Shown one piece after another: positions 26,246 through 34,137 of a DNA stretch of 41,758 bases (positions are counted from its first letter, which is position 1; the number at the start of each line of letters is the position of its first letter). This DNA is from Candidatus Omnitrophota bacterium (GTDB taxonomy: Bacteria; Omnitrophota; Koll11; Tantalellales; Tantalellaceae): the NCBI GenBank assembly GCA_015231715.1, contig JADGBB010000006.1, forward strand, positions 1 to 41,758, written 5' to 3'. The notes below the pieces were generated by a model, which searched no databases, was not told the origin of the DNA, and saw nothing but the letters and a program-made list of their open reading frames with translations. Both the position numbers and the translations under genes were made by a program.

Positions 26246-28375
26246 TTATTTATTTTTATCAGATTTTTTACGCTTTTTGCTTAAAGGCTTTAAGGAGTTT
26301 AAAGTGCTTATTACCGATGCGCCGTCACTCAATGCACTCGACAATACTGGCGACAGTAAGCCGAATGCGGCGGCGGCAAAAACACCGCTATTTATTACAT
26401 ACAGTATTTTTTTATTTTGTTCTATCAACTTCATCGCATTATCGGAAAAAGTCAAAACTTCTAATATTTTATTTAGATTTTCTTCCATTAATATTACATC
26501 AGCACTTGCTTTAGCTATTTCTGCACCGGTTTTTACCGATATTCCTACGTCCGCAACTGTTAATGCGGCTGAATCATTGATCCCGTCGCCTACAACTATC
26601 ACTTTGTGACCTTTCTTTTGCAGATCTTTTATGTACTCTACTTTCTCTTCAGGAAGAGCATCCGCTACAAAGTCTTTTATGCCTACTTCCTTTGCTATCG
26701 CCTCGGCAACTCTTTGATTATCACCGGTAAGCATAACTATTTTTTTAATTCCCCTGGCATAAAGCTCTTTTACAACATAAGCCGATTCTTTACGTAAAAT
26801 ATCAGAGTAGGTTAATAGCCCGGAAAGTTCACCGTTTATAGCTAAATATAAAACTGAAAATCCGGCTGAATAATATTTTTCTGCTTTAACAAGTATATCT
26901 TTTGAAAAATTAACTCTTTTTTTTATTAAAAACTTTTTTCCTCCAAGTATTACGGCTCTCCCTTTTATACTACATTCAACGCCGTGTCCAATATCATACT
27001 TAGCCTTAGTACTTTCTATGACTTTTACTCCCATTTCATCAGCCATTTTTCTTATTGCATCGGCTACCGGATGATTAAATTTGTTTTCAGCGGAAGCAGA
27101 TAAAGAGATAATATCAGCTTTAGAAATATTTTTATTCAATGGAATTATATTATTTATTACAGGATCTCCTAAAGTAAGCGTTCCTGTTTTATCAAAAACT
27201 ATAGTGTCAGCCTTTTTTAATGTTTCAATACTTTTTCCGCCTTTGATCAGTATCCCGGCTCTTGCCGAGGCTATCATATACGAAAGAATAGCTGTAGGGG
27301 CGGAAACTCTCATTCCGGTCCCGAGATCTACTATAACCATTGACGTAAAACGGCTTAAATCGCCGGTAAGCGCCGCAACGGCTCCGCTAATACCCAAAGT
27401 CGGTAAAACCAGTTTGTCGCCAAAATCTCTTGCATAATCTTCAATTTCAGTTGATTTTTTAGCTCCTTCGGTAACAACCTGAATTATTTTTGAAACACTT
27501 GTTTCGGTTCCTACCCTTTCTGCTTTTATTTCCAGAACACCGTCTATCACAAATGTACCTGCATATATCTTATCGCCTTTTTTCTTTAAAACAGGATGGC
27601 TTTCTCCTGTAAGAGATTTTTGATCTATAGATGAAGCTCCGTCGATTATCTCGCCGTCTATGGGAATAACTTCACCCGGATGAATTATAACTTGATCCCC
27701 CGGTATAACTTCTGATACCGCCAATTTTATCTTTTTGCCGGATCTCCTTACCCACACTTCGTCTTTCTCAAAAGACAATAGATCCGTAATAGTTTGTTCC
27801 GCTTTTTTTGCTGTTTTTTCCCTGATTATATCGCTGACGCTTAAAATCAATGACATAAAAGCTACGGTTGGATAATTTTGCTGTAACTGCGCCGTTATAT
27901 GCGCAAGCGCATCAAGAAAATCTACACTCAATTTTTTTTCATTCTTAATTGCCGCGGCCGCACGCCTATAGATAGGAAAAGATCCTACAACTAAAAGTAA
28001 ATTTATTGCAAGAATAGACAGTCCGCCATAAATTGACACCCATAAGACCAACAAAGAATATGCAAGATTTGTTTTAGGATAATTATCTAATTGGAATATT
28101 TCGATCAGCTCTGTATCCATCGGAGGGACTTTAATAGCTGATACTGCGCTTACGGAAAGTTCTTTGATCTTCTGTTTTATTTCTAATAGAGATGTAACAG
28201 AATCGTCATACTTGATCTTAACTCTTTTCCCGAGAAGATCTACTGAGTCTACCCCGTCAACTATCGATAACGCATATTTAAATTTATGAGCTACTAGACG
28301 GCTCCTACGAAGACCTACAACGCGCAGACTAACTTCACCCGGCGATTGATCCAATACAAAAGCATTAAGGTTCAT
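26246..28375 (-). CDS. P1B-type metal ATPase without CxxC or CPC, FezB-like
   Basis: 709 residues. The N-terminal HMA-like fold (about 15-80) has GLRRSR at 21-26 where metal chaperone domains have GMxCxxC. Actuator TGES near 256, phosphorylation site DKTGT (Asp395), hinge GDGINDSAAL. The TM4 region reads DLGTGMRVSAP (350-360), so the metal-site CPC/SPC/TPC is replaced. This combination resembles the P1B-6 ATPases (FezB) of ferrosome loci. Substrate is probably Fe(II), an inference. It follows two small membrane-protein genes in one operon. Confidence 0.85.
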   Translation of the reverse strand: MNLNAFVLDQSPGEVSLRVVGLRRSRLVAHKFKYALSIVDGVDSVDLLGKRVKIKYDDSVTSLLEIKQKIKELSVSAVSAIKVPPMDTELIEIFQLDNYPKTNLAYSLLVLWVSIYGGLSILAINLLLVVGSFPIYRRAAAAIKNEKKLSVDFLDALAHITAQLQQNYPTVAFMSLILSVSDIIREKTAKKAEQTITDLLSFEKDEVWVRRSGKKIKLAVSEVIPGDQVIIHPGEVIPIDGEIIDGASSIDQKSLTGESHPVLKKKGDKIYAGTFVIDGVLEIKAERVGTETSVSKIIQVVTEGAKKSTEIEDYARDFGDKLVLPTLGISGAVAALTGDLSRFTSMVIVDLGTGMRVSAPTAILSYMIASARAGILIKGGKSIETLKKADTIVFDKTGTLTLGDPVINNIIPLNKNISKADIISLSASAENKFNHPVADAIRKMADEMGVKVIESTKAKYDIGHGVECSIKGRAVILGGKKFLIKKRVNFSKDILVKAEKYYSAGFSVLYLAINGELSGLLTYSDILRKESAYVVKELYARGIKKIVMLTGDNQRVAEAIAKEVGIKDFVADALPEEKVEYIKDLQKKGHKVIVVGDGINDSAALTVADVGISVKTGAEIAKASADVILMEENLNKILEVLTFSDNAMKLIEQNKKILYVINSGVFAAAAFGLLSPVLSSALSDGASVISTLNSLKPLSKKRKKSDKNK

Positions 28376-28378
28376 TTA

Positions 28379-28531
28379 TTATTTTTCCTTTTTATGCTCT
28401 ATTTCATTTTTCTTGTTCTTTTTTTTCGACGGACTCTCTAGTTTATCTACCACTTTTGTGGCGGCATGTTCGCCAAAGATCCATCCAAACCCTAATAAAG
28501 CTCCGGCAAAAATATAATATAATACCGTCAT
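28379..28531 (-). CDS. Small membrane protein (50 aa) directly before the P-type ATPase
   Basis: Starts MTVLYYIFAGALLGFGWIFG, one glycine-rich membrane helix, followed by a strongly basic tail (SPSKKKNKKNEIEHKKEK). Shine-Dalgarno AAGGAG lies 7 bases before the ATG at 28531, and the stop is 3 bases before the ATPase start. Short hydrophobic proteins accompany FezB-type ATPases in ferrosome loci, so it may be a FezA-like partner, but sequence identity with any named family is not something I can confirm. Confidence 0.7.
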   Translation of the reverse strand: MTVLYYIFAGALLGFGWIFGEHAATKVVDKLESPSKKKNKKNEIEHKKEK

Positions 28532-28552
28532 ATTCAACTCCTTTTAATTTAC

Positions 28553-28981
28553 TTACTTTGTCATTATTTGTTTTACTTCATCAATGTTTATTGGCTTAAT
28601 AACATTAAAATACATAAGTCCAAAAAATATTGCTGTGTAAATGGTTGTTACTATCAGAAATTTTAGTATATCCTTTCCGGTCATCTTCACTACTAGTGAA
28701 TTTTTTGTTATGTTCCTAGAGTAATGCATCATCAGTAATCCTAATATGTTTGTCACCCAATAGGAAAATACGAATAGCACCTTAAATAAAGCCGGGGGAA
28801 AAAGCGAAGCAATGATCCATGCGATCGGCAAATTAACGACCAGATCGTTCCACCATGTCACAGGGGACAGAAGAAAACCAATGAAAAAAATTATACCGGC
28901 ACCCATATATCTAAAAGTACGAATCACAAAACCTTGAGAAAGAAAAGATCTTGAACAAACTGGATTGTCAGTATTCATCAT
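28553..28981 (-). CDS. Conserved-looking integral membrane protein, ATPase-operon partner
   Basis: 142 residues from the ATG at 28981 (AGAGGGG Shine-Dalgarno upstream). Three to four hydrophobic segments, with LLSPVTWWNDLVVNLPIAW between the first two. I do not recognise a named domain. It sits 21 bases before the 50-residue gene and the FezB-like ATPase, so it probably works with them; a FezC-type role is possible. No metal-binding CxxC or His cluster is visible. Confidence 0.65.
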   Translation of the reverse strand: MMNTDNPVCSRSFLSQGFVIRTFRYMGAGIIFFIGFLLSPVTWWNDLVVNLPIAWIIASLFPPALFKVLFVFSYWVTNILGLLMMHYSRNITKNSLVVKMTGKDILKFLIVTTIYTAIFFGLMYFNVIKPINIDEVKQIMTK

Positions 28982-29082
28982 AACCCCTCTTTGCTGTGAA
29001 GTCGCAAGCATTCATCTGCTTAATGTTGTTAATTGTAATTATATCACATTCAGGACTATCACGGTTTATTAGTTTATTTTTC

Positions 29083-29103
29083 AAGAAAGCGCACGGCTCT
29101 CTT
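29083..29103 (-). other. Stem-loop after the CxxC protein stop codon
   Basis: On the minus strand an 8-bp stem (AAGAGAGC / GCTTTCTT, one G-T pair) closes a 5-base loop CGTGC, 27 bases after the TGA of the upstream gene. It is not followed by a U-run, so it is a poor intrinsic terminator. Its stem length, loop and distance fit the loose bacterial SECIS rules. Confidence 0.4.
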
Positions 29104-29122
29104 ACCAAACAGGTGTCGCTCC

Positions 29123-29569
29123 TCAGGCAACGGGCATCATCGGATCCCCTTGTACGGGATTCTGAACATTTACAGGCCCTCGTCCCGGCATAACCGGCTG
29201 CATTTGCGGCAAAAGCGACGGTGACGGCACAGCTGCCGGACCTCTTTGAGGCCTCATACAGTTGGCGCAATATGGTACTCCCGGTCTTTGACATCCTGGA
29301 CATGCATATACTCCGTATGAAGGATTAAACTGCATAAGAGTATTGCATTGCGGACAACTTGGCAAACCCCACTGACCGCAAGCATTGCAGGGAGTTGGAG
29401 CCATTTGAGAATTACCGACTCCGGACATTTGTCCGCCGCACGCAGACAACCCATCCCTATGCCCCGAACACCTGGCGATAACAAATACTATTGCCATGCA
29501 TATTACAAATATGCCGGCCATCAATAATACCAGGTCTTTTTTGTTTATTCTTATTTCCCCTGTCAACAT
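29123..29569 (-). CDS. Membrane-anchored, four-CxxC (zinc-ribbon-like) Pro-rich protein
   Basis: 148 residues from the ATG at 29569 (AGGAGG Shine-Dalgarno). A basic N-terminus and a single membrane helix (about 13-33) suggest the rest faces the periplasm. Four CxxC pairs (61/64, 72/75, 90/93, 101/104: CNAC, CPQC, CPGC, CANC) form a double zinc-ribbon or rubredoxin-like pattern. They are not CxxCH, so not heme c sites. The C-terminal 45 residues are Pro/Met/Val-rich. The stop is TGA, followed in frame by six codons to a TAA and by a hairpin. Function unknown; metal handling is inferred. Confidence 0.7.
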   Translation of the reverse strand: MLTGEIRINKKDLVLLMAGIFVICMAIVFVIARCSGHRDGLSACGGQMSGVGNSQMAPTPCNACGQWGLPSCPQCNTLMQFNPSYGVYACPGCQRPGVPYCANCMRPQRGPAAVPSPSLLPQMQPVMPGRGPVNVQNPVQGDPMMPVA

Positions 29570-29591
29570 ATTTTCCTCCTGCTTATACCAT

Positions 29592-31511
29592 TTATCCGCG
29601 AGCAACTAATCGTCTTCCGTTACCTTCCCTCTTGCTAATACCCTTTAAATCAAAATGCTCCAGCACAGCTACTGCCACATTCCTTGTAAGTCCTGTTTCT
29701 TTTCTGAATTCACTCAATTCCGCTATTTTGTTCTTTTCAAATATTTTTACAAATTTTTCTAAACACGTATTTACGGTTTGAGCCTGTATTAAATAGTGTT
29801 CCATCACTATGATAGTTCCTTCTTCAGTTAATATCTTAAGTAAAACTTTCATATCTTGCGGTGTAATATCAAATTGAGATTCTATGTTGCCTTTAGCAAC
29901 GGCATTTAACCCGGCGTTCATAACACTATTAGATATTTTTTCTTTCAGATCTTTTAATTTAGAACTAAGTTCCGGCTGAAAGCCTGACAATGAAATCCCT
30001 GTTGATGTTACTTTGACCGCTTTACTGTCCGAAAAGACTTTTTCCAAAGACTTAAAACTATCTCTTGGCAAGCCCAAAATTGTACAAACAACTTCGGCCG
30101 GCATTTCACGAGTCAGCTGGTTTTTTTTATGGTATCTACTAAGATGCGGAAAAAGTTGTTCTTCGATCTCTGTTTTACGCATTGTCACAACCCATTGAGT
30201 TGAACCTATTTTGCGGATAATATCCTGCTGTTCTTTTTTTTCAATAAGAATTGTTACCTCATCCTGCCGGCATTGAAATGCAGAGACAAGATCAGCTCTA
30301 TTAACAATAACCGGATCCCCTGCCATAAGTTCAGCAAAAAAAATATCCTCTCTATAAGCCGCATTTTTAGCTGTTTCCAGCCTTTCGATACCTTTTGATC
30401 GTTTTTTTCTTCCTGCAAAAGTACGCGTGCTAAGTACAATTCCGCCGGCAACTGTTGTCGAGGGTGAAAGAGATCTCAAAATATATCTGTCACCCGAAGC
30501 TAAGATCTTAGGTTCGTTATATTTTATCCGCATAAAACCTTTATCATTAGGCTTTAAGCTTTCGATCCCAATAAGCAGGCCCTCAACCACACTAACATTT
30601 GTTCCGCAATGAAGTTTCATCTTCGATCTTTTTTTGATAATTATGGTTTCATGAACATTTGTAACAGCAAGTATCGCGGATGTTGTTTCTTTAAATATAC
30701 CGGGTTCTGCGATTGTCATGCCTCTTTCAACTTCTTCTGCTTTAATATTTCTTACATTGATCGCTGAACAAACATGAGCTTCCGTATATTCAGAATCTCT
30801 TTTATATTTTTGTACTGCCCGAACAATTGTGTTTTGTGGCCCGGGGAATAATTCTAATTTATCCCCTATTTTACATTGTCCTGAAATTGGGATACCGGTA
30901 ACTACCGTACCATAGCCTTTCACTGAAAAAACTCTTTCTACATGCATTCGAAAAGCTTTTTCTCTGTCATTTCTTTCTACTGATTCTACAAGTTTTGTTA
31001 TAGTACTGCGTACTTCTTCTAATCCTTCAAAGGTCCTGTTCGATTCTAAAATAATTGGAGCATCGTTGTATCCATACTGAGCTAGAAATTTTTTTACGTC
31101 CCTTTTTACTTCTTCCGCTTTAGCCTGTGTTACCAGGTCAGTTTTTGTTATTACTGCCATAACTCTTGGAGCTCGTAATAGTGTTACTACTTTTAAATGT
31201 TCTATAGTTTGAGGCATGATCCCGTCATCGGCCGCTATAACTAACATTAATACGTCGATTGAAGAAGCCCCGGCAACCATATTCCTTATGAAATCCTCAT
31301 GCCCCGGGACATCAATGATCCCGACCATTCTTTCTTTACTCATCATTAAAGGCGCAAAACCAAGATCGATACTCAGCCCTCTTTTTTTCTCCTCGATCAG
31401 ACAATCTGTATCACAGCCTGTAAGCAATTTTACAAGCTCGGTTTTACCATGATCTACATGGCCTGCCGTACCTACCATAACAGGAATAATTTGAGCGTCT
31501 TTTAATTTCAT
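29592..31511 (-). CDS. selB: Selenocysteine-specific elongation factor
   Basis: 639 residues. EF-Tu-like GTPase part: GTAGHVDHGKTELVKLLTG, DVPGHEDFIRNM, ITKTDL. It is followed by beta-barrel domains and four winged-helix repeats at the C-terminus, which bind the mRNA SECIS hairpin. Delivers Sec-tRNA to UGA codons. The ATG overlaps the selA stop by 4 bases (ATGA), indicating coupling. Presence of selA, selB, selC and selD within one window shows that this genome decodes UGA as selenocysteine. Confidence 0.96.
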   Translation of the reverse strand: MKLKDAQIIPVMVGTAGHVDHGKTELVKLLTGCDTDCLIEEKKRGLSIDLGFAPLMMSKERMVGIIDVPGHEDFIRNMVAGASSIDVLMLVIAADDGIMPQTIEHLKVVTLLRAPRVMAVITKTDLVTQAKAEEVKRDVKKFLAQYGYNDAPIILESNRTFEGLEEVRSTITKLVESVERNDREKAFRMHVERVFSVKGYGTVVTGIPISGQCKIGDKLELFPGPQNTIVRAVQKYKRDSEYTEAHVCSAINVRNIKAEEVERGMTIAEPGIFKETTSAILAVTNVHETIIIKKRSKMKLHCGTNVSVVEGLLIGIESLKPNDKGFMRIKYNEPKILASGDRYILRSLSPSTTVAGGIVLSTRTFAGRKKRSKGIERLETAKNAAYREDIFFAELMAGDPVIVNRADLVSAFQCRQDEVTILIEKKEQQDIIRKIGSTQWVVTMRKTEIEEQLFPHLSRYHKKNQLTREMPAEVVCTILGLPRDSFKSLEKVFSDSKAVKVTSTGISLSGFQPELSSKLKDLKEKISNSVMNAGLNAVAKGNIESQFDITPQDMKVLLKILTEEGTIIVMEHYLIQAQTVNTCLEKFVKIFEKNKIAELSEFRKETGLTRNVAVAVLEHFDLKGISKREGNGRRLVARG

Positions 31512-32992
31512 TTTAAAATTTCGACCACTTTTTTCATGCCGTTTATTATCTCTTGCTCTTCACCGTCAAATAATGTACGCATATCAAAACAAAGTGCACC
31601 TTCATTTACTCTGCAAAAGATCGAAGGCATGAGCATTCTCAACTGTTTAGATATCTCATCTACATTTGTTTTTTTAGAAAAATCTTTACCCGGAATTATT
31701 CTCACGATTTTAGTCGGAATGCCTTCATCAGGCAGTGATCCTGACCCGACATATGACACATCATCCGCTAAGCTTATTTCCAATTCAGGAATTGCATCGA
31801 GTGTTTCTTTAATAAATATTGCTCTTTTATTTAATACATCCACTGTTACGCCTAGCATCCTGTAAAAAGGAATGGCTTCTTTATATGTACCATTGATAAA
31901 ATGTACGAGTGTCGCTTCAAGCGCAGCTAAAGTTAATTTACAAACCCTGAACATTCTGGCAAAAGGATTTTTTCTTATCTGGTTTATAATATCTTTTTTA
32001 CCGCAAATGATACCGCATTGCGGGCCTGAAATAAGTTTGTCTCCGCTGAAACACACTACATCAGATCCGGCATTTATTGAATCAACTATCAGCGGTTCAT
32101 CGCTGATGCCGTAATCAGATAATTTTATAAGCGCCCCCGACCCCAGATCATCAATGACAGGTATTCCTAATTTTTTACCCAGCTCGCAGAGTTGAATAAT
32201 ATCAGGTACTCCCGCAAATCCTCTCACTCTAAAATTAGAAGTATGAACATGTAAAAACGCTCCCGTATTTTCACTTACTGCTTTTTCGTAATCACGAAGG
32301 TGCGTTCTGTTTGTTGTTCCTATTTCTTTTAATATGGCAGAACTTTTACTCATAACTTCCGGGATCCTGAACGATCCGCCTATTTCAATAAGCTGGCCGC
32401 GGCTTAAAATTACTTCTTTACCTTCTGCCAAAGTATTTAAAACTAATACAGTCGCGGCGGCATTATTATTTACAAGAGTCGCAGCTTCACATCCGGTAAG
32501 CTCTATCATCATTTTTTCTATCTTTTCTTCTCTAGACGAACGCTTACCTGTTGAGGTATCCGCCTGTAATATCGAATATCCGTTCATCACCTGTAATGCA
32601 TCTATAGCTTCTTTACATAAAGGCGCTCTTCCGAGTCCTGTATGCAGTAATATTCCGGCGGCATTAACGGCATACCTGCCGCGGTTAGAAATAGCTCTAT
32701 CCATTCTTTTCATCAATTCATCTTTTAGTTCATTTGCGTCAGGAACTTTATTTATTTTTCCACTCGTAATATCCGTTCTTATTTCTGAAAGCAATAATCT
32801 AAGTTCTTGTTTAAGCATCCCCTCGCCAAAACGTTTAATGATCTCTTGTCCGGGACCGCTTGTAATAAAATCCGAAACCGCCGGTATCTTTCTTAATAGA
32901 TCCTTAAATGGCGGAGGTATATGGGAATCGAACCCACCCGGGACCTTATCGGCCCCACAGCAGCTTTGAAGACTGTGAGCATCACCAGACAC
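31508..32992 (-). CDS. selA: L-seryl-tRNA(Sec) selenium transferase, start inside selC
   Basis: PLP enzyme that converts Ser-tRNA(Sec) to Sec-tRNA(Sec). The conserved N-terminal tRNA-binding part (DLLRKIPAVSDFI), GRAPL, and the PLP-lysine segment SGDKLISGPQCGII are present. In frame there is no ATG, GTG or TTG between the GTG at 32992, within the tRNA-Sec gene, and a Met near GEGMLKQEL, which would delete the N-terminal domain. The GTG has GGAGGT (33003-32998), the tRNA acceptor strand, at 5-base spacing. About the first 28 residues therefore read tRNA sequence. The exact start is uncertain; the product is not. Confidence 0.92.
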   Translation of the reverse strand: MSGDAHSLQSCCGADKVPGGFDSHIPPPFKDLLRKIPAVSDFITSGPGQEIIKRFGEGMLKQELRLLLSEIRTDITSGKINKVPDANELKDELMKRMDRAISNRGRYAVNAAGILLHTGLGRAPLCKEAIDALQVMNGYSILQADTSTGKRSSREEKIEKMMIELTGCEAATLVNNNAAATVLVLNTLAEGKEVILSRGQLIEIGGSFRIPEVMSKSSAILKEIGTTNRTHLRDYEKAVSENTGAFLHVHTSNFRVRGFAGVPDIIQLCELGKKLGIPVIDDLGSGALIKLSDYGISDEPLIVDSINAGSDVVCFSGDKLISGPQCGIICGKKDIINQIRKNPFARMFRVCKLTLAALEATLVHFINGTYKEAIPFYRMLGVTVDVLNKRAIFIKETLDAIPELEISLADDVSYVGSGSLPDEGIPTKIVRIIPGKDFSKKTNVDEISKQLRMLMPSIFCRVNEGALCFDMRTLFDGEEQEIINGMKKVVEILK

Positions 32993-33003
32993 TAAATACC
33001 TCC
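32909..33003 (-). tRNA. selC: tRNA-Sec (anticodon TCA)
   Basis: A 95-base selenocysteine tRNA including encoded CCA. The 8-bp acceptor stem is GGAGGTAT (33003-32996) with ATACCTCC (32920-32913), followed by G and CCA. The anticodon loop CTTCAAA holds TCA. A long variable arm GGGGCC-GATAA-GGTCCC and the T-loop TTCGATT follow. The D arm has six pairs with a 4-base loop. The layout aligns closely with E. coli tRNA-Sec. The upper part of the anticodon stem has a G-T pair and one mismatch. It overlaps the selA reading frame by 84 bases. Confidence 0.95.
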
Positions 33004-33025
33004 GTATTAATAATTTACCAATTTC

Positions 33026-33096
33026 GTCATCCTGAGGCGAAGCCGAAGGATCTGCTAGCGTAGGGCTGAGATTCTTCGCCTTTGGCTCAGAATGAC
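33026..33096. repeat. 71-bp imperfect palindromic repeat (GTCAT...ATGAC)
   Basis: Two 28-base arms (33026-33053 and 33069-33096) are inverted copies matching at 23 of 28 positions, with a 15-base centre containing GCTAGC. Each arm is itself partly palindromic around the GAAGCC/TTCGGC core. The right arm and centre are partly repeated inside the ahbA-ahbB fusion at 6668-6710. It resembles dispersed CTTCGG-CTCAGGATGAC type repeats seen in many bacterial genomes. It lies just upstream of tRNA-Sec. Confidence 0.8.
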
Positions 33097-33134
33097 ATTT
33101 TGTATTTGTTCATAAATTAAACTAAAACAAAAAC

Positions 33135-33641
33135 TTAAATACCTACCGTTATATTACTGCCATTACGACTATATCTTACCGAATAAACTCCTGCTGCTGC
33201 GCTACGCCCGATAGCGCCTAGGTTAGTCGTTCACTTCCCGTTGATCCGGTTAATCACATCACCGACCCTTATACCGGCCATATCAGCTTGTGATCCCGGG
33301 ACTAGTGCTGATACCATACCTTTTCCGACTAATGTCACTCCGATCGGAAGGTCAAGCCCTCCTGACTGCATCGCAACAAACTGACCTGGCATGCACGCAT
33401 TCCCTTGAAACGCTACCGGCTGAAAACAACCGTTACCTTGAAATGCAACCGGCTGCATACATCCTTGCGGAGTATAGGCTATTTGCTGCATTCCTCCCAG
33501 ATCTAAGTTCTCAACAGGAATAATATTTTTTTCATAATGAAATCCAAACATGCCGTAAAAACACATTACTCCTAAAACAACTAAAACAGCGGCCGCAATA
33601 AATTTTGTTTGTTCTTTTTTTGAGTAAACAATATCTCTCAT
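33135..33641 (-). CDS. Membrane-anchored PDZ protein with in-frame TGA, candidate selenoprotein
   Basis: From the ATG at 33641: a membrane helix (about 14-33), a linker with two QPVAFQGNxC repeats carrying Cys, then a PDZ domain (about 96 on). Read normally it stops at TGA (33233-33231) after GIRVGDVINRINGK, in mid-domain. The frame continues 31 codons to a TAA at 33137, and the extension (TTNLGAIG, then YSVRYSRNGSNITVGI) supplies the missing last helix and strands of a PDZ domain. A SECIS-like hairpin is at 33199-33217. Either TGA encodes Sec (residue 137), or this is a nonsense mutation (for example CGA to TGA). Its partner is probably the protease at 35264-36172. Confidence 0.6.
33199..33217 (-). 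promoter_or_regulatory. Candidate bacterial SECIS hairpin
   Basis: Perfect 6-bp stem GCGCTA (33217-33212) / TAGCGC (33204-33199), extended by a T-G pair to close the 5-base loop CGGGC. The loop starts 20 bases after the TGA. Loose bacterial rules (stem 4-16 bp, loop 3-14 with G in the first two bases, 16-37 bases from UGA) are met. SelB binding is not demonstrated. Confidence 0.5.
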
Positions 33642-33666
33642 ATTCACTTCCCTTTGTTTAAATTTT

Positions 33667-34137
33667 TTAAAAAAATTGTTTAAAGAATCCTGTCGGTTTA
33701 TTTGTTCTTTCTAGTAGATTCGTTTTATACTGCATAATAGCTGAACGCACGCTAAAAGCTGCAGACTTATATATTTCGACTCCGCGCGCTGTCAGATGCT
33801 CGAAAGGCTCAGGCCCTATTGTCCTAGCTATAACAATTCCGGCTTTTTCCCTCATGACAAGATGCGTCACATGCATTCCGACTTCATGATTTGTATTAAG
33901 ATACTGATTAACAATATACGTTGCTTCATTCCTTTTAAGATCATAGAAAATAAAATATTGGCATCTGGAAAAAACCGGAGAGATAGGCGCGTCTAAAGAA
34001 GGCCTGTCTACCGGTATAGCGATTATATTCATCGAAACAGCCGGTTTAACGAATAAAAAAATCATAGGGCTGAAAAGGATAATTACCGCGGCTATCGCCA
34101 AATGATACCATTTAATATTCTTTAATTTTTCATGCAT
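33667..34137 (-). CDS. Membrane-anchored NifX-like domain protein
   Basis: 156 residues. Lys-rich N-terminus and one membrane helix (about 13-31), followed by a NifX/NafY-type fold: SPVFSRCQYFIFYDLKRNEATYIVN, then GMHVTHLVMREKAGIVIARTIGPEPFEHL. The RCQYF box closely matches the soluble paralogue at 20184-20549. Lysines before the helix predict the domain outside the cytoplasm, an unusual location for this fold. It overlaps the NapH-like gene by 8 bases. Function unknown; periplasmic Fe-S or metal carriage is an inference. Confidence 0.75.
   Translation of the reverse strand: MHEKLKNIKWYHLAIAAVIILFSPMIFLFVKPAVSMNIIAIPVDRPSLDAPISPVFSRCQYFIFYDLKRNEATYIVNQYLNTNHEVGMHVTHLVMREKAGIVIARTIGPEPFEHLTARGVEIYKSAAFSVRSAIMQYKTNLLERTNKPTGFFKQFF

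Noticed and set aside
32334..32969. 211-residue + strand open frame
   Set aside because: Antisense to selA and tRNA-Sec; no family features.
33181..33220. CRISPR-like or tRNA-like repeat in the CTGCTGCTGC/GCGC region
   Set aside because: Only one hairpin and no repeated units; it is better explained as the read-through coding region with a SECIS-like stem.
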